Made by a program: the position numbers and the translations under genes. Below the pieces are notes generated by a model that was given only the letters and a program-made list of their open reading frames with translations, did not search any database and was not told the origin of the DNA. Below, piece by piece: positions 31,698 through 41,513 of a stretch of 64,000 nt of DNA. Within the stretch, counting starts at the first letter, position 1. Each line of letters opens with the position of its first letter. Source of the stretch: VRUE01 sp963712595 (GTDB lineage: Bacteria; Actinomycetota; Thermoleophilia; Solirubrobacterales; 70-9); the NCBI GenBank assembly GCA_963712595.1, contig CAVQIM010000001.1, forward strand, positions 806,001-870,000. The letters run 5' to 3'.

Positions 31698-34535
31698 CTA
31701 CGCACCGTGGCACTTCTTGTACTTCTTACCGCTGCCGCACCAGCAGGGGTCGTTGCGGCCGATGTTCTCGCGCTCGTCCTTGACGACCGTCTCCACGACC
31801 TCGGCGGCGCCGTTGCCCGATCCGGCCGCGCCCGCGGCAACCGCTCCCGCCGCGCCGGCGCCGGCCGCAACCTGCTGCAGCGCCGACGGCTGTGCGTCGG
31901 GGGTGCCGCCGGAGTAGTCGAGCGCAGTGGGCTGGGCGGCCCCGTTGGGGGCAAAGGCTTCCTGGGCCCGAGAGGGATCGATCTCCACCTCGACGTGGAA
32001 GATCGACTTGCTGAACTCCTCCCAGATCGAGTGCATCAGCTCCTCGAACATGGCGAAGCCCTCGTTCTTGTAGGCGACCAGCGGATCGATCTGGGCGAAG
32101 CCGCGCAGGTGAATGCCCTCGCGCAGGTAGTCCATGTCGTAGAGGTGCTCGCGCCAGCGGTTGTCGATCACCTGCAGCAGGATCGAGCGCTCCAGGTAGC
32201 GCATCAACTCCTCGCCGAACTGCCCCTCGCGCTCGTCGTAGGCGGTCATCGCGTCGTCGTCGAGAGCGTCCTTGAGCTGCTCGCGGTCGACCGACTCCGG
32301 CGCCATCGAGGCGACGTCGAGGCTGATCGGCCAGATCTGGCGCAACTGCGTCTCCAGCTCGGGCATGTCCCACTCCTCGAGCACGTCGCCGGGCGTGTAC
32401 TCGTCGACGAGGCGCTCGATCACGCCCTCCATCTCGTCGCGGGCGATCTCCGACATGTCGCGCCCCTCGAGGATCTCGCGCCGGTATTTGTAGACGATGC
32501 GGCGCTGCTCGTTCATCACGTCGTCGTACTCGAGCACGCGTTTGCGGATCAGGAAGTTCTGCTCCTCGACCTTCTTCTGGGCGTTCTCGACCGTCTTCGT
32601 CAGCATGCCCGCCTCGAGTGGCATCTCCCCGCCCTCCTCGTCGACCGGGCCGAGGCGATCGAGGATCTTGTAGATGCGATCGCCGGCGAAGAGGCGGATC
32701 ACGTCGTCTTCGGCAGAGAGGAAGAAGCGCGTCTCGCCGGGATCGCCCTGGCGCCCGGAGCGCCCGCGCAGCTGGTTGTCGATGCGGCGAGACTCGTGGC
32801 GCTCGGTGCCGCAGATGAAGAGGCCGCCCAGCTCGCGCACCTCCTCAGCCTCGGCGTCGCAGATCGGCTCCAGCTCGGCGACCTTGGCCGCGAGCTTCTC
32901 CTCGTATCCCTCGTCCTCCGGGGTGACGCCCTTCTTCTTCAGCTCGTGGATCGCCGATTGCTCGGGGTCGCCGCCGAGCTTGATGTCGACGCCGCGGCCC
33001 GCCATGTTGGTGGCGATCATCACGGCGCCCTTGCGACCTGCCTGGGCGATTCGCTCGCCCTCTCGCTCGGCGTGCTCGGGCTTGGCGTTGAGCACGGCGT
33101 GCTCGATCCCCTGGCGTTTCAACTCGCCCGAGATCATCTCCGAGACCTCGACCGAGACCGTTCCGACGAGGATCGGCTGGCCCTTCTCATGGCGGGCGAC
33201 GATCTCCTCCAGCACCGCTTTCCACTTGCCGTCCTTGGTCTTGAAGATCTGGTCGTTCTGGTCGGCGCGGACCATCTGGCGGTGGGTCGGTATCTCGACA
33301 ACCGGCACTTTGTAGATCTTCATGAACTCGGTGGCCTCGGTCAGCGCCGTGCCGGTCATGCCGGAGAGCTTGTCGTAGAGGCGGAAGTAGTTCTGCAGGG
33401 TGATCGTCGCCAGGGTCTGGTTCTCCTCGCCGATCGCCACCCCCTCCTTCGCCTCGACCGCCTGGTGCAGCCCCTCCGACCAGCGCCGCCCCTCGAGGAT
33501 GCGGCCGGTGAACTCGTCGATGATCATCACCTGGCCGTCGACGACGGCGTAGTCCTTGTCCACCCCGTAGAGCGCCTCGGCCTTCAGCGCCTGCACCAAA
33601 TGGTTGACGAGGCTGCCGTGCTCGCCGAGGTAGAGGTTGTCGACGCCGACGAACTCCTCAGCCTTCTTCACCCCGCGCTCGGTCGGCGAGACAGTCTTGT
33701 GCTTCTCGTCGAATTCGTAGTCGTAATCGGCCTCGGAGGTGTCCTTCGACTCGCCCATGGAGCGCAGCCTGTCTTTTGCGGGGACGCCGTGCATCTGCTT
33801 GGCGAGCCGGGCGAACGTGTAATAGGTCTGGGCGGCCTGTTCGGGGGCGCCGGAGATGATCAGGGGCGTCCGCGCCTCGTCGATCAGGATGTTGTCGACC
33901 TCGTCGACGATCGCGAAGTAGTGACCGGGCTGCACGCAGTGCTCCAGCGCTTCGGCCATGTTGTCGCGCAGATAGTCGAAGCCGAACTCGGAGTTGGTGC
34001 CGTAGACGACGTCGCAGGCGTACTTCTCCTGCCGCGTGGCGTGGTCGTCGCCCTCCTGGATCGCAGCCACCCTGACGCCGAGCGCGTCGTAGATCGGTTT
34101 CATCCATTCGGCATCGCGACGCGCGAGGTAGTCGTTGACGGTGACCAGGTGGACGCTGTCGCCGGCGAGGGTGTTGAGGAACACCGCCAGCGTCGCAGTC
34201 AGGGTCTTGCCCTCGCCGGTCCTCATCTCGGCGATCGCTCCCTCGTGCAGCGCCATCCCGCCGATCAGCTGCACGTCGTAGTGGCGCTGTCCGATCGAAC
34301 GGCGCGCCGCCTCACGGGCCAGCGCGAATGCCTCGGGCAGGAGGTCGTCGAGCGACTCTCCCTCGGCCGCCCGCTTGCGCAGCGCGTCCGCCTCCTCGCG
34401 CAACTCGACATCGTCGAGCAGCTCCATCTCCGGCTCGATCCGGTTGATCGCCTCGGCGCGCTTCTCGTAGGCGCGGAACTTGCGCCCCTCCCCGACGCGC
34501 AGCGCGCGCGTGACCATGTCCCTCGCAGCGGGCAT
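31698..34535 (-). CDS. secA: Preprotein translocase ATPase SecA
   Basis: 945-residue motor of the Sec export pathway. Nucleotide-binding motif MRTGEGKT is at about residues 103-110, with GDSVHLVTVNDYLARRDAEWM next. FAIVDEVDNILIDEARTPLIISG, GTVSVEVSE, ATNMAGRGVDIKLGG and GRSGRQGDPG are all present. The C-terminus ends in the zinc-binding SEC-C motif NDPCWCGSGKKYKKCHGA, preceded by an Ala/Gly-rich linker. Length suits SecA1. It follows hpf by 27 bp in the comF-hpf-secA string. Confidence 0.98.
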   Translation of the reverse strand: MPAARDMVTRALRVGEGRKFRAYEKRAEAINRIEPEMELLDDVELREEADALRKRAAEGESLDDLLPEAFALAREAARRSIGQRHYDVQLIGGMALHEGAIAEMRTGEGKTLTATLAVFLNTLAGDSVHLVTVNDYLARRDAEWMKPIYDALGVRVAAIQEGDDHATRQEKYACDVVYGTNSEFGFDYLRDNMAEALEHCVQPGHYFAIVDEVDNILIDEARTPLIISGAPEQAAQTYYTFARLAKQMHGVPAKDRLRSMGESKDTSEADYDYEFDEKHKTVSPTERGVKKAEEFVGVDNLYLGEHGSLVNHLVQALKAEALYGVDKDYAVVDGQVMIIDEFTGRILEGRRWSEGLHQAVEAKEGVAIGEENQTLATITLQNYFRLYDKLSGMTGTALTEATEFMKIYKVPVVEIPTHRQMVRADQNDQIFKTKDGKWKAVLEEIVARHEKGQPILVGTVSVEVSEMISGELKRQGIEHAVLNAKPEHAEREGERIAQAGRKGAVMIATNMAGRGVDIKLGGDPEQSAIHELKKKGVTPEDEGYEEKLAAKVAELEPICDAEAEEVRELGGLFICGTERHESRRIDNQLRGRSGRQGDPGETRFFLSAEDDVIRLFAGDRIYKILDRLGPVDEEGGEMPLEAGMLTKTVENAQKKVEEQNFLIRKRVLEYDDVMNEQRRIVYKYRREILEGRDMSEIARDEMEGVIERLVDEYTPGDVLEEWDMPELETQLRQIWPISLDVASMAPESVDREQLKDALDDDAMTAYDEREGQFGEELMRYLERSILLQVIDNRWREHLYDMDYLREGIHLRGFAQIDPLVAYKNEGFAMFEELMHSIWEEFSKSIFHVEVEIDPSRAQEAFAPNGAAQPTALDYSGGTPDAQPSALQQVAAGAGAAGAVAAGAAGSGNGAAEVVETVVKDERENIGRNDPCWCGSGKKYKKCHGA

Positions 34536-34562
34536 CGTCCAAGGGTAGCGATGGGTGTGGTG

Positions 34563-34913
34563 TTAGGCGGTGCGTCCGCGCATGCGAGCGACCGCGCGGC
34601 GGGTCTGGCTGCGCTTGCGGCGCAGCTCGCGGTGCTTCTTGACCTGGCGGCGGATGTCCTCGGCGAGCTCGTGGATGGTGTGGGCCATCTCGGGCGTCGC
34701 CTCGCGAGCGCGCAGCGTCACCCCCTTCAGCCGCAGCGTCGCCTCGGCGACCTGGCTGTCTTCGATCGAGGGGTTGGGCTCTTCGTAGACCTCGACGTCG
34801 AGCGTCGCCAGCTCCGACACCTGTTTGCCGACACGCCGGAATCGCTTGGTCACATGACTCCGCAGCTCGTCGGTCACCTCGAGGTTGTGGCGCCCACGTA
34901 TCTCGATCCGCAT
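34563..34913 (-). CDS. hpf: Ribosome hibernation factor, short HPF/RaiA type
   Basis: 116-residue ribosome-associated inhibitor. MRIEIRGRHNLEVTDELRSHVTKRF and LDVEVYEEPN are the usual HPF beta-alpha elements; the C-terminal tail is very basic (KKHRELRRKRSQTRRAVARMRGR). It lacks the C-terminal dimerisation domain of the long HPF usual in actinobacteria (about 200-230 residues), so 70S pairing through that domain is not expected. An excellent AAGGAGG precedes the ATG. Its neighbours are comF upstream and secA downstream. Confidence 0.9.
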   Translation of the reverse strand: MRIEIRGRHNLEVTDELRSHVTKRFRRVGKQVSELATLDVEVYEEPNPSIEDSQVAEATLRLKGVTLRAREATPEMAHTIHELAEDIRRQVKKHRELRRKRSQTRRAVARMRGRTA

Positions 34914-34951
34914 TCTGGCCTCCTTGGTGTCTGTGCTTCGATGCTACGCCT

Positions 34952-35596
34952 TCACAATCGCCTGGTAAAGGTGATTGCTGCTACCCGGACCGACCCGGAA
35001 CCACGCAGCGCCCTGGCGCAGGCCGAGAGCGTGGCGCCGGTGGTCAACACGTCGTCGACGAGCAGGACGCTGCGCGGCGCCGCTGCGCAGGGGTGGATGT
35101 GCGGCGGGTGGCCGATGCGCTCGCGGCGCCGCCTGCCGACCTGGCGCCCGCCACCGCTGCGCGAGAGGCACGGCTCCAGCGGCGCTCCCGTCAGCTCCGC
35201 CAGCGCCGCCGCGATCTCAGCGGCAGGATCGAAGCCGCGCCGCGCCGCGCGCAGACGCGCGGTCGGGACCGGCACGATCGTGCCGCTGAGCAGGCTCGCC
35301 GGGGCGAGCCACTGGATGCGCTCGGCCATCAGCTCGGCAACGCGGAGCAGGCGCCGGAACTTGAGGGCGACGACGAGATCGCGCGCCGGGCCCTCGTGCG
35401 GCGCCGATGACCAGGCGCGGTCCAGCCCCGCCGGGCCCCCGCCGGGGAGGGGTGCTGCAGCTGCGAGGCGCCGCGCGCAGCGGGTGCAGATGGTCGCCTC
35501 CTGCCGGCAGGGACGTCCACAGGCGGCGCAGAGCGAAGGGACGAGACCGGCGGCGACCGCTTGCAGGGGCTTCACGCCCCGATCCTGCGACGCCAC
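34952..35596 (-). CDS. comF: ComF family phosphoribosyltransferase-like protein
   Basis: 214-residue ComF-type protein. An N-terminal zinc ribbon carries CAAC and CTRC (about residues 23-41). The PRTase fold has the PRPP-binding motif VLLVDDVLTTGATLSAC near 175-192. IVPVPTARLRAARRGFDPAAEIA is the usual middle segment. Related proteins assist DNA uptake in competence, though the actinobacterial role is unproven. It is placed at the head of comF-hpf-secA. Confidence 0.9.
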   Translation of the reverse strand: MASQDRGVKPLQAVAAGLVPSLCAACGRPCRQEATICTRCARRLAAAAPLPGGGPAGLDRAWSSAPHEGPARDLVVALKFRRLLRVAELMAERIQWLAPASLLSGTIVPVPTARLRAARRGFDPAAEIAAALAELTGAPLEPCLSRSGGGRQVGRRRRERIGHPPHIHPCAAAPRSVLLVDDVLTTGATLSACARALRGSGSVRVAAITFTRRL

Positions 35597-35631
35597 GGCG
35601 CGCCCGTGGCGCGCAGGCTGTCACAAGAGCG

Positions 35632-36641
35632 TCAGGGCTTTGCGACGCGTCCCGCGATGGCGCCGATCAGCATCGCCTCCGGCGTCAGCTCGGTCCCGGC
35701 CAGCAGGATCGAGTCGCGGATCCAGGCGCCGTCGCCGATCCGGCAACCGTCGCCGACGATCGCGGGACCCTGGATGCGGACCCCCTCGCCCAGCTCGACA
35801 CCGGCGCCGATCAGCGCCGGGCCTTCGACCTCGACCTCGCCGAGGGGGCTGGCTGAGCGCACTCCCTCGGCCACCTCGGGTGCGCCGGGGTCGACCTCCA
35901 CCTCGCCGCGCAGGGCATCGAGATTGGTCTGGCGCAGCTCCTCGATGTTGCCGATGTCGTTCCAGTAGGCCTCGATCTCGTGCGAGTAGAAGGGCACGTC
36001 GGCCTCCAGCAGCGCCGGGAAGACGTCCATCGCCCAATCGGCGAAGCCGGGGGATCTCCCTCGCCGGCGGCCTTGCTCGTGCCGGGCGCGGGGAAGTAGT
36101 CGAAGATCTCGGCGCGGAACATGTAGATGCAGGTGTTGGCGAGGTCGGAGAGCGCCTCGGCCGGGTCGGGCTTCTCCTGGAACCCCTGGACGCGGCCGTC
36201 CTCGCCGGCGATCACGACTCCGTACTGGTCGGTCTCGGCAACGCGCTTCGTCGCCATCGTCGCGAGACCGTCATGCGATTCGTGGAACTCGCGCATCGCG
36301 GTGAAGTCGATGTCGGTGAGCGCGTCGCCGGCGACGACCAGGAACGAGTCGCCAAGGAAGCCGGCGGCGTTGCGAACGCCCCCCGCGGTGCCAAGCAGCT
36401 GCTCCTCAGGGCTGTAGCTGAGCGCAAGGCCGAACTCGGCGCCGTCGCCGAAGTGCGCCTCGATCGTCTCCGGGAACCAGTGCACGTTGGCGATCGCCTC
36501 GTCGAAGCCGTGGCGGGCGAGCAGCCTCACGCTGTGCTCCATCACCGGCCGGTTGAGGACCGGCGCCATCGGCTTCGGCACCGCATAGGTGACCGGCCGC
36601 AGCCGGGTTCCCAGCCCGGCTGCCAGGACCATCGCCCTCAT
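35632..36641 (-). pseudogene. NDP-sugar nucleotidyltransferase gene with a frameshift
   Basis: Sugar-1-phosphate nucleotidyltransferase: MRAMVLAAGLGTRLRPVTYAVPKPMAPVLNRP is the substrate-binding N-terminus, followed by VVAGDALTDIDF and the EKP motif FQEKPDPAEAL. The frame breaks at a run of five G (36049-36053, plus strand). One extra base would restore DPPGFADWAMDVFPALLEADVPFY...YWNDIGNIEELRQTNLDAL and a left-handed beta-helix (VRIQGPAIVGDGCRIGDGAWI). Both halves are intact, so either the gene was very recently inactivated or the homopolymer was miscalled. A paralogue lies at 39189-40172. Confidence 0.8.
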
Positions 36642-36648
36642 GGTTGAC

Positions 36649-36722
36649 CCGCCCCCGGACGCGGGAGCGAATGTCTGTCCATATCTGACTCTTCAGACAT
36701 TCGTGGGAGCAGAGGGGGGCGG
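36649..36722 (-). terminator. Nested hairpin after ahcY
   Basis: Between the ahcY stop codon and the next gene's start lies an inner 10-bp stem (CGAATGTCTG 36668-36677 with CAGACATTCG 36694-36703). It is enclosed by an outer 8-bp GC stem (CCGCCCCC 36649-36656 with GGGGGCGG 36715-36722). It is placed to end ahcY transcription or to separate its expression from the nucleotidyltransferase downstream. Confidence 0.5.
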
Positions 36723-36732
36723 CGGCTGAGTC

Positions 36733-38151
<1,419 letters not shown>

Positions 38152-38214
38152 CGGTTCCTTTCTCGGTTCCCTGGGTGTCGTTGCGGCGAAGGATACGGAG
38201 ATGCGGCAGATCGC

Positions 38215-39183
38215 TCAGGGACGTCCGAGGGCGGCCTTGAAGCCCTCGATCGCCTCGACCGGCAGCGGGTCGACGCCGCGAGCGTCGGCAAGGGCGACCG
38301 AGACCAGGTCGCCGAGCATCGTTGCCCAGAGCAGGCGGGACACCCGCGTCTCGCCCTGTGCCTCGACCCGCACCACCCCGGCGCCGGCGCTGGAGATGGC
38401 CTCAGCGGTCAGCTCGAAGCGGCGGCGTACGCGCGGGTGCTGGTCGCGGTCGTCCAGCATCACCGCAGAGAAAGCGTCGCCGGCCCAGCCGCAGAGCTCG
38501 TTGTGGTCGGCCTCGGGCAGCTCGGAGAAAAAAGCGGGCAACTTGGCGTTCTCGTTGATCTGGGTCTTCCAGCGGCGGGCGACGGGAGCGGTGAGATCGG
38601 CGCCGATGACGACCGGGGTCGTGCCATCTAGGCGGGTGGCGACCTCAGCCGCGCGGGTCCGGAGATCCTCGGAGCTCTCTGTCAGGAACGACGCGGCCGC
38701 GTCGATCTCGGTGTGGATGCGCGGCGCGATCCCAGTCAGGGCGGCCGCCTCGGCGGCGATCGCAAACATGTAAGCGACCGCGGCGCGCGGCTGCAGGATC
38801 CCCGGCAAGCCGACCACCGGCAGGCCGGCCTCGCGCGCCCGATCGACCAGTGCTCCGCCCGTGCTGGCGACCAGCCGCCGCGCGCCGAGCGCCTCGGCGG
38901 CGGCGAAGCAGGACAGCGTCTCCTCGGTCTCTCCCGAGTAGCTCGAGCAGAGCACAGCCCACTCGGCGCTCGCCCAGCTCGGTAGCTCGTAGCCGCGGAC
39001 AGTGACCAGCCGCCGGGCCAACCGGTTGCCGAGGGCGGCCGCGGCAAGGTCGCCGCCGATCGCCGAGCCGCCCATGCCGCAGACGATCAGCCCGGCGGCC
39101 TCAGCCGCCTCCAGCCGCGCCGACTCGATCCGCCAGAGAGCGTCGCGCAGGTGATCGGGTATGGCGAGGACGTCGTCGAGCAT
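38215..39183 (-). CDS. Bifunctional phosphoglucose/phosphomannose isomerase
   Basis: 322-residue SIS-domain isomerase of the archaeal/actinobacterial PGI/PMI type. Phosphosugar-binding motifs are GMGGSAIGGDLAA (about 36-48) and CSSYSGETEETL (about 78-89). The C-terminal SIS domain has INENAKLPAFFSELPEADHNE, with the family's catalytic Glu and His. It is placed directly after a GDP-mannose-type pyrophosphorylase (5 bp gap), consistent with supplying mannose phosphate for nucleotide-sugar synthesis. Confidence 0.9.
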   Translation of the reverse strand: MLDDVLAIPDHLRDALWRIESARLEAAEAAGLIVCGMGGSAIGGDLAAAALGNRLARRLVTVRGYELPSWASAEWAVLCSSYSGETEETLSCFAAAEALGARRLVASTGGALVDRAREAGLPVVGLPGILQPRAAVAYMFAIAAEAAALTGIAPRIHTEIDAAASFLTESSEDLRTRAAEVATRLDGTTPVVIGADLTAPVARRWKTQINENAKLPAFFSELPEADHNELCGWAGDAFSAVMLDDRDQHPRVRRRFELTAEAISSAGAGVVRVEAQGETRVSRLLWATMLGDLVSVALADARGVDPLPVEAIEGFKAALGRP

Positions 39184-39188
39184 CGGGC

Positions 39189-40172
39189 CTAGGCGGTGAC
39201 TCTTTCGTCCTGACCCACCACCGCTCCTTCGAGGCTGGCCCCGGGGGCGATCTCGACGTTCGCCGCAACGATCGAGCCGACCACCCGCGCGCCGACGCCC
39301 ACGCGGCAGCCATCGAGCAGAACCGAGTCGCGAACCTCCGCTCCGTCGCCGACGTGGCAGCCGCGGCCGAGCACGACACGCGGCCCGACCGTCGCTCCCC
39401 CCGCGACCTCGGTCTCGCCGCCGACGAGCAACCCCGGCGCGGTCGGCTCGACCCGAGTCTCCACCCGGCGCTCGAGGATGTCCCAGCTCGCCTGCAGGTA
39501 GCGCTCGGGCGTGCCGATGTCCATCCAGTAGCCATCGAGGCAGAGCCCGTGCAGGCCCTCGCCGACCAAGCGCGGGAAGACGTCGCGCTCGATCGAGACC
39601 TCCTCGCCCGGCGGGATCAGCTCCAGCACAGAGCGCTCCAGCACGTACATGCCGGCGTTGACCTCCCCCGGAACGCGCTCGCCGGTCTTCTCGAGGAACT
39701 CCCGCACCTCCCCTTCAGGGCCGCTGCGCACCAGCCCATAGGCCGAGGAATCGTCGACGGGGTGCAGTCCTAGCGTCGCCTGCGCCTCCCGGTCGGCGTG
39801 GGCTCGGAGCAGGGCGCCGAGGTCCAGGTCGGTGAGCACGTCGCCGTTGAGAGCGAGGAAGCGATCGTCAAGATGCTCGCCAAGCCGATCGGCGGCGAAG
39901 CGGATCGCCCCCGCGGTGCCACGCCGCTCGGGCTCGACCACGTAGCGAATCGCGACCCCCGCCCGCTCCTCCTCCCCAGCGAGCGCCTCGCGCAGCACGT
40001 CGGGCAGAAACCCACAGGCGAGGACGACCTCGGTAACGCCGTGGCCCGCCAGCCACTCGATCATGTAAGCGAGGAAGGGCCGGTCGACCAGGGTCAGAGC
40101 CGGCTTCGGCACCGACTCGGTCAGGGGCCGCAGCCGCGTCCCCTCGCCGCCAACGAGAACGATCGCCTGCAA
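39189..40172 (-). CDS. Mannose-1-phosphate guanylyltransferase-like NDP-sugar pyrophosphorylase
   Basis: 327-residue nucleotidyltransferase. It starts MQAIVLVGGEGTRLRPLTESVPKPALTLVDRPFL, with LALNGDVLTDLDL (metal-binding Asp), EFLEKTGERVPGEVNAGMYVLE, and DGYWMDIGTPERYLQ. The C-terminal hexapeptide repeats (VAGGATVGPRVVLGRGCHVGDGA) form a left-handed beta-helix. GDP-mannose is the most likely product given the PGI/PMI neighbour, but glucose-1-phosphate cannot be excluded. It is flanked by ugd. Confidence 0.87.
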   Translation of the reverse strand: MQAIVLVGGEGTRLRPLTESVPKPALTLVDRPFLAYMIEWLAGHGVTEVVLACGFLPDVLREALAGEEERAGVAIRYVVEPERRGTAGAIRFAADRLGEHLDDRFLALNGDVLTDLDLGALLRAHADREAQATLGLHPVDDSSAYGLVRSGPEGEVREFLEKTGERVPGEVNAGMYVLERSVLELIPPGEEVSIERDVFPRLVGEGLHGLCLDGYWMDIGTPERYLQASWDILERRVETRVEPTAPGLLVGGETEVAGGATVGPRVVLGRGCHVGDGAEVRDSVLLDGCRVGVGARVVGSIVAANVEIAPGASLEGAVVGQDERVTA

Positions 40173-40199
40173 AGTCCTAGTTCCCCTGGCCCATGCGCA

Positions 40200-41513
40200 C
40201 TAGGACGGACGCCCTGCTGACACCGGCGTATCGACCGACCTGCCGATTCCCTCGTACTCGAAGCCCGCGCTCGTGAGCAGGTTCGAGTCGAGGAAGTTGC
40301 GGCCGTCGATAAGCAGCGGCCGCGCCATCCGCTCCGCGGCAGCCGCCCAGTCCAGCTCGGCGAACTCCGGCCACTCGGTGACGAGCACGGCCGCGTCAGC
40401 CCCGTCCAGCGCCTCGAACGCAGAGGCCGAGAACTCGACGTCGTCGAGCAGGCCCCTCGCCGCATCGATCGCCACCGGGTCATATGCAGCCACCTCAGCG
40501 CCCTCCCCGCGCAGCCGTGCGGCAAGCACCAGGCTCGATGCCTCGCGCATGTCGTCGGTATCGGGCTTGAAGGCCAAGCCGAGCAAGGCCACCCGCCGAC
40601 CCGCCAGCGATCCCAGCCGGCTCTTCAGCTTGCTGACCACGCGGCGCTTCTGAAGCTCGTTCACCTCGATCACGGCGGTGAGCAGCTGGAAGTGGTACCC
40701 GGTATTGCCGGCGAGCTGCTTGAGAGCCTTCAGGTCCTTCGGGAAGCAGGACCCCCCGTAGCCGATCCCGGCCCGCAGGAAGGCTGGGCCGATGCGCTGA
40801 TCGAGGCCCATGCCGCGAGCCACTTCGGCCACGTCGGCGCCGACCTCCTCGCAGACGTTGGCGATCTCGTTGACGAAGGAGATCTTGGTGGCGAGGAAGG
40901 CGTTGGAGGCAAGCTTGATCATCTCGGCGCTGGCGACGTCCGTGCGGACCAGCTCCCCCCCAAGCGGCGCGTAGAGGCTGGCTACGGCATCGGCGGCGGC
41001 ATCGTCACCGGGGTCGGCGCCGATCACCACCCGATCCGGGTGCATGAAGTCCTCGACCGCCGAGCCCTCCTTGAGGAACTCGGGGCAGGAGACATAGGGA
41101 ATGCCCGGCCGCTCGCGACGGATCGAGTGGCCGGTCCCCGCCGGCACCGTGCTCTTCATCACCAGCGAATGGCCCCCACCGGCGCTCAGCTCCTCGACGA
41201 CCGAGCGAACCCGCGAGAGGTCGGCGTCGCCAGAGGGCGTCGGCGGCGTATCGACGCAGACGAAGAGAAGCCGGGCCGCGGCGAGCAGCTCGGCCATCTC
41301 GGTGGTGAAGGTGAGTCGCTCGGAGTTGCGCTGCAGCAGCTCCTGCAGGCCGGGCTCGTGGATCGTCGTCTCGCCGCGCGAGAGCGACTCCACCTTCTCG
41401 GGGAGGATGTCGCGCGCCACCACCGGGTGGCCGAGCTCGGCGAAGCAGGCTGCGGTGACGAGGCCAACCCATCCGACCCCGATCACTCCGATCGGCTCTC
41501 TGTCTGCGCTCAT
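40200..41513 (-). CDS. UDP-glucose/GDP-mannose 6-dehydrogenase family
   Basis: 437-residue NAD-dependent sugar-nucleotide dehydrogenase. N-terminal Rossmann motif GVIGVGWVGLVTAACFAELGH, FVCVDTPPTP and KSTVPAGTG; catalytic Cys in GYGGSCFPKDLKAL; second Rossmann domain VALLGLAFKPDTDDMREA. UDP-glucose is the usual substrate, yielding UDP-glucuronate for envelope polymers. It overlaps the LCP gene (ATGA) and precedes the pyrophosphorylase, forming an envelope-polysaccharide operon. Confidence 0.92.
   Translation of the reverse strand: MSADREPIGVIGVGWVGLVTAACFAELGHPVVARDILPEKVESLSRGETTIHEPGLQELLQRNSERLTFTTEMAELLAAARLLFVCVDTPPTPSGDADLSRVRSVVEELSAGGGHSLVMKSTVPAGTGHSIRRERPGIPYVSCPEFLKEGSAVEDFMHPDRVVIGADPGDDAAADAVASLYAPLGGELVRTDVASAEMIKLASNAFLATKISFVNEIANVCEEVGADVAEVARGMGLDQRIGPAFLRAGIGYGGSCFPKDLKALKQLAGNTGYHFQLLTAVIEVNELQKRRVVSKLKSRLGSLAGRRVALLGLAFKPDTDDMREASSLVLAARLRGEGAEVAAYDPVAIDAARGLLDDVEFSASAFEALDGADAAVLVTEWPEFAELDWAAAAERMARPLLIDGRNFLDSNLLTSAGFEYEGIGRSVDTPVSAGRPS

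Noticed and set aside
31314..36647. A 5.3-kb open frame on the plus strand across secA, hpf, comF and the nucleotidyltransferase
   Set aside because: It is the antisense shadow of well-supported minus-strand genes; long antisense frames are common in GC-rich DNA and the translation shows no domain.
38152..38214. SAH riboswitch upstream of ahcY
   Set aside because: Only 63 bp are available and no characteristic SAH-aptamer helices are visible.
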